Positions 55,888 through 64,000 of a DNA stretch of 64,000 nucleotides are shown here, piece after piece. Every line of letters starts with the position of its first letter. The stretch's first letter is position 1. The translations under genes and the position numbers were made by a program. A model generated the notes under the pieces. That model made no database searches. It had not been told where the DNA came from and saw only the letters and a list, made by a program, of their open reading frames with translations. This DNA is from Daucus carota subsp. sativus (Eukaryota > Streptophyta > Magnoliopsida > Apiales > Apiaceae). The stretch lies in NCBI RefSeq assembly GCF_001625215.2, contig NC_030383.2:16535197-16599196 (forward strand). The letters run 5' to 3'.

Positions 55888-57465
55888 ATGGCTGATTCCA
55901 TGGATGAAGATTGTGATTATTTGTTTAAAGCTGTGCTGATAGGTGATTCCGCGGTAGGGAAATCAAATATCTTGTCAAGAATTTCGCGCAATGAATTTCA
56001 GTTGGATTCGAAGCCGACTATCGGAGTTGAGTTCGCGTATCGGAATGTGAAGGTCGGTGATAAACTCATCAAAGCCCAGATTTGGGATACTGCTGGACAA
56101 GAAAGGTATGCTTATTCTGCATGTTTCATGTATTTACATATAAATGATTTGAAATTTTTGGAGTCCTTAAATATCGGGTTTAGGACGCTAAACGCAAGTC
56201 CGTTTATAATCAGGCACACCCCTGAGATGAAATGACCAAATGTAGTACTTGAGCATTCGGTCGGTTCGGTTCAAAACCAAACCGAACCGAAAACCGAATT
56301 GTTGTTTTTTTAAAAACCGAACCGAATCACTATATTAAACCGAACCGAACCAACCGAATTATTTCGGTTCAGTTTCGGTTTCGGTTTAAAAAAACCGAAT
56401 TTTCAATCCAGATTCAAAAGTAGCAACCACTCGACTAGCAAACCAAGATGTAGATAAGATATGCTTCCAAGTTCTAATCCAGATTCTCAGTAATCTCATT
56501 CTGGGACTCATCTCCATGTTTGCAACATAACCCCCAGCGGCCAGACTCCACTTCCAGTAGCCAATCTAATTTAAATTCAATATCAAGGAAAATGAGAGAA
56601 GGGTCAAGACTTGCGGTTGATGTTCGTGTGAATCGTGATGAACTGATCTTCCGTCTTTGTGTGAGGGGGCGAAGATTGAAAGTTGCGGCTAGACTAGAAC
56701 TAGGTTAGGACATGAGGCGTTATCTACTGGCTACTGTGGGTCTGGCTGTATGTGTATATAAAAAATATATATTTTTTAATGTAATATAAACTTCGGTTTT
56801 TTCGGTTTAAACCGAAATAGTATATGGAAAACCGAACCGAACCGATATTTTTTTCGGTTCAAACCGAAAAACCGAACTAACCGAAATTTTGAAAAAAATT
56901 AAACCGAACCGAACCGAAATTGTACGGTTCGGTTCGGTTTTTCTGTTTCGGTTCGGTTTTGCTCACCCCCTACCTGACATTACTGTGATTCTTATTGTTT
57001 ATTGCATACAGATTTAGAGCCATAACAAGTTCATATTATCGCGGAGCACTTGGAGCACTGCTAGTCTATGACATAACGCGAAAGAACACATTTGAAAGCT
57101 TGAAAAAATGGCTACATGAGCTGAGGGAGTTCGGCAATCCTGACATGGTAATAGTTCTCGTCGGCAACAAATCCGATCTTAGCGACTCTAGACAAGTGGT
57201 TGTGGAGGACGGCCAAACACTGGCTCAACTTGAAGGTTTATGCTTTATGGAAACATCTGCCAAGGAAAATATACATGTAGAAGAGGCTTTTCTCAATATG
57301 ATCAACAAAATTCATGAAATTACAAGCCAAAAGAGCCTCGACGGCAAACTGATTAGTCCCGGGACAAGAACTAATGTATCACTTCAAGGGGCTAAAGAGA
57401 TTATTATAGTTGATGATCAGGAAGTGTCTGCAACTAAACACAGTGCTGGTTATTGTTGTACATGA
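55888..57465 (+). CDS. RABA6-like small GTPase (Rab11 clade)
   Basis: Two exons, 55888-56105 and 57012-57465, join at a split Arg codon after WDTAGQE to give 223 residues. Rab GTPases switch between GDP and GTP forms to direct vesicle traffic; the RABA (Rab11) clade acts at the trans-Golgi and recycling endosome. G motifs are present: GDSAVGKS (19-26), TIGVEF (44-49), WDTAGQE (66-72), NKSD (125-128) and ETSA (153-156). The protein ends GYCCT, a CC-type double geranylgeranylation signal. The [19 protein letters not shown] start and the [10 protein letters not shown] segment match RABA6 better than other RABA groups. Residues for GTP hydrolysis are intact, including Gln71. The single intron at this position is typical of RABA genes; here it contains an inserted inverted-repeat element. 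Confidence 0.92.
56245..56970. repeat. Inverted repeat of CGGTTCGGTTT words in the Rab intron
   Basis: The left part (56245-56405) and right part (56790-56970) are packed with AACCGAACCGAA and its inverse. Outer words TTGAGCATTCGG and CGGTTTTGCTCACCCCC suggest a TIR-like TGAGCA end. Such elements are common hAT-type MITEs in plants, but no clear target duplication was found. Confidence 0.65.
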
Positions 57466-58449
57466 TTAGTTGGTGAGTCTGTTTTTGAGAGATTACCAAC
57501 ATTGGGGTATTCCATTCTCATCATTTCAAGTTTGTCTCGGATATCATATAATTTCTGGTTTTACGAGAACATATATATTTTTAAAAAGCTCCTGAGTAAA
57601 GTGAATTTAACAAAACTGACTCTATGTACATTAGGCTGCTCACTTGATAACTACATGGTGTTAATAAATAATAATACTATAAACATATTTAAAATAAATT
57701 AACCCAGCTCCACTGGAAGAATTGAAATTCTCGTGATACAACCCAATGTACATAAGTTATCATCAAAGACAATCACTTGTATACTAAATACTTCGGAGGA
57801 AAGAATACACAACTATAAATGGTGACTCTTAGTTTATGTGCAGATGTATTAAGTTTAGAATGAACAAAAGATACAGAAGACCAGTGTAGCTGCTGTAGAT
57901 TCCACGTGAACAACCACTTAACCAAGCTTCATTCCTTCCCTACTTCCTCCGCTGTTTGATCTATACCTTGCACCAAGGATTAAAACTTCAGTGTCGGATA
58001 AACAGAATAGTATAGCACTCTTTTTCTTCTCACTAAAGAGGTGGTAGTAATTAAGATGCTGCCTCTGAAAACAATTATATGTAAATGTATATAAATGTAG
58101 TTGTTTTAATATATGAAACCATAGAAACAAAATATAAGGTTTTGGTAGTGAATGCTCAAGCCTATTTTTTTCAAGAATTATTGTTCGTAAGCAATAAATA
58201 ACACGGCAAATATAAATGATAACTATTAAATGACTATGGTCTTTAGTGAAAGGATGTTATATATACAACTGGTCTTTTCTAACTCATCATAATGTTTATA
58301 AAAAGAATTGAAGTAATAAATGAACTATTAACTAGCTACTAATTTCTAAATGAACTGCAAGTATAGAATAATTGAGAATGCTAAATAATACTGTAATAAA
58401 TAAAGCCTCGACATAAAGCAGACAACCTACAAGCAAAGGATGTGTGTGC
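57466..58449. other. Convergent intergenic spacer
   Basis: Holds the 3' UTRs of the Rab gene (+) and the DUF1295 gene (-). AT-rich; no further gene or repeat recognised. Confidence 0.5.
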
Positions 58450-61400
58450 TTACCAGCTCAGCTCACCTTGTGGAAGAGTTTTACTGTATAGAGGAAACTC
58501 GAAGAGAAAAACTTTTTTGATCCATGAAGGCAGCTTCCCATATACCACGGGAGGCAACGGAATGAGAGGGCTAGAACATTAAGCACTGTCACGGTTAATA
58601 ATGTCTTTGTTGTTATATTAATATAATGAACTTAATATTAAAGTCAAACCAACCTTGTAGTCTCTTTATACATCCTATAGGCATCCACGTTTCCAAATTT
58701 CTTATCTGCTGATACCTGTTTCCACAGATGTTACATATATGTCGTGAATGAATCTTTCGAAGAACATATTGGCTAATCTTAGTACGTAAAGGTTAAGTAA
58801 ATCAAACCTCGAGTAATGGTATGCCACTAACAAAAAGAAGCAACAGAGTCAGAAATATTGGACCTAGGATGACAAGCCACTCAGCACCATTCAAAATAGG
58901 GGTGGAAGCTATGAATATTCCCCACCATAGAAATAACTGAACAAAGAAAAAATCAAGCCATCTCAAGTTTTATAAAGATGAAGTTGAAAATACAAGCAGT
59001 CAGGGAGAAAGATATGTTTTTTGACTATAAACTAATAACCAGTGTTCCCATGTATACCACTTTAACTGAATAGATTATTATTTCATACCAACAATACATT
59101 AGCTAATGTCAGCTAAGAATATACCTATAGCTGTCCAACTAAAATCACTTCTAAACTGTTTCTTAAATGTAAGAATTGTCGTCATACAGAGTTATGATGT
59201 ATGCGACTCATTAGGGGCTTGATAGTTCGATTCAAGATGATCAACTTCATTGGTTTGATACCGATAGAATCACTATAACATGATTTAGACATATTCTTTA
59301 GCAAAGAAATTTGCTACTAACACCTGTGCATTAAATTCAAGGGGCACGCCACACCGCAAACATAGACTACCATACTGTGAGAAAATTTAACTACTGAAGA
59401 TTATATTGGATATACCTCTCCAAAATAATTTGGGTGACGAGAATACTTCCAGAGGCCAATATTGCACCACTTCCCTCTATTTTCTGGAGAATTTTTAAAT
59501 GTCAACTTCTGTTGGTCAGCTGTAGCTTCAGATATAATGCCAATAGACCACATTATCCAGCCAATTATATCTGCAGCTTTAAGAGATGGATCTTTGTCGC
59601 TTGCATTAACAACCGTCAAAGGTAAGCTCACAGCCCACACCCACACTGCCTATCAAAAGTGGTAATAATGAGTAAATCAGTCAGTAAGTGTCACCGCTAT
59701 CAATATGTAAGCCCAGAGACAAACTGTGTAAACCTGAAACATCCAGAAAAATGCCAATTTTCCTAAATTATCACGCATCTCATCAAACCTTCTATCTTCT
59801 CCCCACTGCAATATCCTGGCATGGTGTTGAAAAAACAAAAATAAAAAAGATTACAGTTAAGATACACCTGCAAATTGATTTCTTCATCTCTGCGCTCATT
59901 AGATAACAGAGTAACAAAAGTCCAAAAATGAAAAAGATAACTCGGATGGAAAAAATAATTTTTAATAATGAAGAAACTTGCACTTTTAAAACAAACAATG
60001 GCTCAATAATTAGTAGCTTATGAAATCCTAAACTGCAGATACTTGGAGGGAAAGAAATTAATTTAAGCATAATATTTGAATCTTACCTCATCAAGAGGAA
60101 AATTGCCAGCCGAATACCCCATACTATCACTAGCAAAGATAAAATAACCTGAAAGATATTTCCAAAGAAAACATGCATGATTCTATGGCCCTGTCCAGTG
60201 TCAGCATTGGTAATATGTCATCAAAATTAAGAGATCTAACATGATTAATACTACTACCAACTTGCACTTTCTTTATCTGTGATCAGATAAACCTTGTTGT
60301 GCGTCACAGTATTCTATAAATAGCTTCTCACTAAGTAGCTTTTCAAGATTCTAATTCTTCACTGAGGAGAAAATAAAAAACTCAGCGAAGCTCCATAATT
60401 TTGATCAAAACACAAGCTTATCACCAGAGCGGCAGGAGCAGGACAATAGAGAGTCCAGTTATATTTTAAGGTTAGCTTGCTTCCTATTCATTTACATTTT
60501 AGACATAAGAAATGTAAACTGCTGTATATTGGAAAATAGTTTCCAGGAATGAAGGCAAAAATCCCAACATAAGGAGGTTATCTTATGGCTGACTACAGAA
60601 ACACATCTTAGGGATGAACTCATTCCGGTTCTTATCATTTCAATAGACAGTTGAATATTGACTTTGAAGTTTCAAAATTTGTGGACGCCTATTCAATCTA
60701 TCACATAAATGCGCTCAGGATACTGATAGATACATAACACTCCCCATATTAGGATAGTAGTGATTGTCTACAAGATGTGCAACAAACACCAAGATTTGTG
60801 CTGCCATGTCAAATTGATACGCTACCTGTCTAAAATGCCATGTTCCTCTCACAACTAAAGTCAGTACTGCAAGTATAATAAAATTCGTACTTCCTGCATA
60901 AAACAAGTACGAGAAAGTTAAATTTATTCAATAACGAAAAAGTAACACCTCCATCTGTTATCCCCAAAAAGGTCACATATGCATAGTCCCAACTATAAAC
61001 GTTGATCACAAGAAACATATCCTATACGGCTATACGTGTAACCAAGCGGAACATACTGATTTGGTGAAGTTTACAAGACCTCACCTGTAGGCTTAGAGAG
61101 GTTGAGAATTTTTCATATGTAATAGATTATGTAAGAAACTATGCTGATCTGAACATAAACAAGCTTTACAAGTTCAAAGAGGAGTATTTCATTTCATATG
61201 TAATTATTTTGGTTTGGCTATATCCAAATTAGAAATTGGCAAGCCCACCTAAAGTACACATTTACAAGTGTGACAAGAAATGAAAATATAACCGCCTAAA
61301 AGAAATGGAATCAGCAAGTAAAGTACATATATAAGCATGCAACAAAGTATAAAGAAACAATATACTTATAGTTGATCTTAACTTTGTCCATACATTTTCA

Positions 61401-62819
61401 GGACTTCGCATTAGTTTAGAATTTAGTTTAATTAATATCAAATGTTTTATTGTAGAAAGGTAATATAACCAAGGATAATTGGAGCTTGAAATAGCAAAGT
61501 CTGAGTACATATATAATCATATTCAGATTTTGTCAACAGCTTGCAAAGCATAATGTTTTTGGGCTTTAACTTGAGTTCGGAAAGTTGTAGTAAAATATTA
61601 AAGAAACCTTAATACAGATATATAAGAATATCCTACTGAGACAGGGTAGCCTCACAAGATAGGAGGAGTATTCAACACCTGAAGAAGAATTTAGCCATAC
61701 ATTCAATTAACTTTGTGTTCTCTTCTATTTTAGATCATTTTTTGGAACGTGTTGATTGTTGTGGAATTCTTTCGATACGATTTTTTATTATGAACTTAAT
61801 TTATGTACTTGGCATTTTTATGGAACCCCGTTGTGATTATAGTATATTAATATGAAGTATTATTCAAGGTGATCACATGTTAAATATTTGATATTCTTTT
61901 CCCCAATTCTAGCGAACAATAGTTGACTTAATTAAAATACCAAGTGAGTAATAGTTAACTGACAAAACTTGAGTGGTGAAAAAACTTGTTTGATATTAGA
62001 ATTGTGGCAAGAAAGATATTATTACCTTGCATAGCCGCATGAAATTGGTGCCTAATTCAAATTAAATTAGTAAATTGGGCATAGATATATGCTAGTACTT
62101 GCAGAACTAATACCAGTCACCTCGAGAAATTCTATGGTCATTGGAATTATGGAGAATATATTCCCATTAACCGCTATTTTTACTTGTTTTCTATCTCAAC
62201 TGATTAACGCTAAAAAGATTCATATATACAATACTTCAATTGCAAAGGTTGAAATAATCAGTATATGAATCCCAGAGACCAGAGTCCAGACTGCAACAGA
62301 GATGACACAAATACATTTATTCCCTATCATCAGGGGCGGATCTAGCACACAAATGTTAAGGGGGCACGAAGCAAATTTTCGAAAAACATCTATATATTTT
62401 TAAATTTTGGGGAGGCACTTTTATAATTTTGCAAAATTTAGAATGGTGAAAAAATGTAAAATAAAATTTTAGGGGGGGCACGTGTCCCCGCGTGCCTCTT
62501 ACTAGATCCGCCCTGCCTATCATTATTTTCAAACCAAAACCAATTAACATTATAATAATATCAACTAGTTTAGTATTCTATGTAAATTACCCCAACCCCA
62601 CAGGAAACTACGAAAAAGACAAAAGCACAATCAGTAACTTTATAAATTCAAAAGGAAGGATGGGGTAAGAATATATATAGATTATTACCTGCAAAGTCAG
62701 TAACTTTATCAAACTTAAGAAGTGCAGTGATTATGAAGAAGAAGAACTGATAACCCGCCTGTAAAAAGAGAATTCGTTTCAAGAACTGCAAGTATGATAG
62801 AGAGAATGAAGAGAGAGAG

Positions 62820-62855
<36 letters not shown>

Positions 62856-62907
62856 CAGTGACAATGGCGGTAAGAGCCAAGAAATGGGAGTCAAGAACAG
62901 TTGCCAT
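58450..62907 (-). CDS. DUF1295 / steroid 5-alpha-reductase-like membrane protein
   Basis: Nine exons join in phase to 292 residues: 62907-62857, 62758-62689, 60893-60826, 60148-60087, 59815-59734, 59649-59416, 58936-58808, 58715-58654 and 58570-58450. All introns are GT-AG. The protein has several hydrophobic helices (AGYQFFFFIITALL, NFIILAVLTLVV, VILSLLVIVWGI, AVWVWAVSLPLTVV, PIFLTLLLLFVSG), the QWGEDRRFDEMR motif in exon 5 and YSRHPNYFGE at residues 180-189, characteristic of DUF1295 proteins related to 3-oxo-5-alpha-steroid 4-dehydrogenases and isoprenylcysteine methyltransferases. It ends YGKLPSWIKKVFLFEF...GELSW. Length fits the Arabidopsis relatives (about 300). The substrate is unknown; an NADPH-dependent reductase in the ER is the family inference. 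Intron 2 (about 1.8 kb) carries a hAT MITE, and a GA repeat follows exon 1. Confidence 0.9.
62331..62515. mobile_element. hAT MITE in intron 2 of the DUF1295 gene
   Basis: 185 bp, ends CAGGGGCGGATCTAG and CTAGATCCGCCCTG, flanked by the perfect 8-bp duplication CCTATCAT (62323-62330 and 62516-62523). Confidence 0.92.
62811..62851. repeat. (GA)n microsatellite
   Basis: GAGAGA run in intron 1 of the DUF1295 gene, directly next to the donor site of exon 1. Confidence 0.9.
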
Positions 62908-63318
62908 GATCTTCGTTAAAAATAACCCAGAAACAAAGTATGGGACAATTTGGATTTTATAACAGTCGCAATGTTATTCTTTTCTTTGGAATGCTCGAGG
63001 AAAATAAAGAATACGAATTTGCGGTTGGGAAGTGAACTACATCACCAAAGCGCCTAACCAGAGATAGACCTCTTCCGTTAATCCTGACCGTCTATAGGAA
63101 CTTCCCAGTCAGTCAATATATTTGTCACTGAAAATTTAAAATTAGGAGATTATAATATTCCGAGGATGGAAAATAAAGCAAGTGAGAATAGATTTGTTTT
63201 TAATATATGTAATCGGGATTTGATCCGTTATTAATGTTTCAGGAAAAAAATTGATAAGAGGATAGTGATGGAGACGTCAAATTAGGTAAAAAGAATCAAT
63301 ATATAAATAAAAAAGATA
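62908..63318. other. Upstream region of the DUF1295 gene
   Basis: Promoter and 5' UTR of the minus-strand gene; no clear TATA box or other gene. Confidence 0.45.
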
Positions 63319-63539
63319 CTCCTTCCGGTCTTTTATGTTAGTCGTTTTGACTTTTTCACGTATTTTGAGAGGTCAAAAAAATGTATTTCTATACATCATT
63401 TTTCAATTTTTTCTTTTTCTGAATAAAAATATAGATGTTAAACTTTTATTCAGAAAAATAAAATTTGAAAAATAATATGTAGAATTATATTTTTTGTACA
63501 TCTCAGATTACGTGCACAAAGTCAAAACGACTAAAGGAG
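63319..63539. mobile_element. Stowaway-type MITE
   Basis: Ends CTCCTTCCGGTC... and ...GACTAAAGGAG, with inner GTTTTGACTTT/AAGTCAAAAC pairing, flanked by TA (63317-63318 and 63540-63541). The interior has a second internal inverted repeat around AATTTTTTCTTTTTC. Confidence 0.75.
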
Positions 63540-63541
63540 TA

Positions 63542-64000
63542 TTACTCATACCAAATGTCATCAAACTCACACTCAATTAAGATACGGTAATTCTAGTGTG
63601 TACCCATTAACACATGGTTTTTGGAAATTTTTGTATTTAGATTATTTTGATCGATGTAGTTGATGTATTTGTAGGGAGGTCCACCATCGTAGGAGAGCCA
63701 ATCAAAATGATCTAAACACAAAAAATTTCACGCTTAATATGTACTCATAGAAAAACTGTTAAACATTATATGTCCTTGCAATACTTACGGAGAGGTTTAA
63801 CTCGCAATTTTTTAAGTTAAACCCTCTCGGTCAATTAATTATTTTAAATATAATGATCTTCGGCAGAAAATCATGACTTAATGATTCTAGATTACATAAT
63901 TTGTAAAAATTATATCGAGGAAACGAATTAGAGCATTTTTAATAAACATGGTGCAAATGTTCAAATCCATCCCATCATCTCGCCCATGCCACCAGTTCGC
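63542..64000. other. Right edge of window, no gene seen
   Basis: AT-rich sequence without a recognisable frame; a new feature could begin beyond the edge. Confidence 0.4.

Overview
This is a nuclear contig of a flowering plant, most likely a eudicot. The evidence is spliced genes with GT-AG introns, plant-only families (CASP-like membrane proteins, a RABA6-type Rab, a plant-type bHLH), plant MITEs, a CACTA element, a Helitron and Copia retroelements. The species cannot be named from the sequence alone.

Ordinary genes. Four CASP-like (CASPL4D-type) genes lie on the + strand: a last exon at 240-467 and three complete three-exon genes at 39583-40751, 44084-44958 and 52122-52954. They share intron positions, a 136-nt second exon and, for the three complete ones, a similar block about 200-220 bp upstream of the ATG, so they form a tandem array spread apart by transposons. 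Other apparently intact genes are a bHLH factor (2152-3860, -), an intronless calmodulin-like protein (53921-54343, +), a RABA6-like GTPase (55888-57465, +) and a nine-exon DUF1295 / steroid 5-alpha-reductase-like membrane protein (58450-62907, -).

Transposon layers between CASP genes 1 and 2. A non-autonomous LTR element (6123-11066) has 788-bp LTRs that look nearly identical and a 5-bp ACAGT target duplication. Next to it a Stowaway MITE (11148-11374 plus 36888-36975) is cut in two by a Helitron on the minus strand (11375-36887). The Helitron carries, in its own sense orientation, broken exons of three unrelated genes: a TBC/DUF3548 RabGAP, a KLHDC4-like kelch protein and a glutamate receptor-like (GLR) channel. 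The GLR piece was then split by about 18.4 kb of later insertions: a CACTA element (12631-17985) that has lost its right end and is fused directly to a large SIRE/Maximus-like Copia element (17986-30996) that has lost part of its left LTR. Removing the layers (Copia and CACTA from Helitron, Helitron from MITE, and the LTR element) leaves a distance between CASP genes 1 and 2 of roughly 9 kb.

Right part. The CASP array is interrupted by a MULE-type foldback (42209-43083, 10-bp TSD) and a small Copia element (46337-51288) with a nearly continuous but internally deleted polyprotein bearing three in-frame stops. Small MITEs with readable TSDs (PIF/Harbinger TTA, Stowaway TA, hAT 8 bp) sit between and inside the genes.

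The observations most worth following are the chimeric Helitron and its datable nesting order, the CACTA/Copia fusion junction, the repeated exon-like units and paired GGCGCGCC sites in the non-coding LTR element, and the conserved upstream module of the CASP array. All identities come from reading translations and motifs; no search was run.
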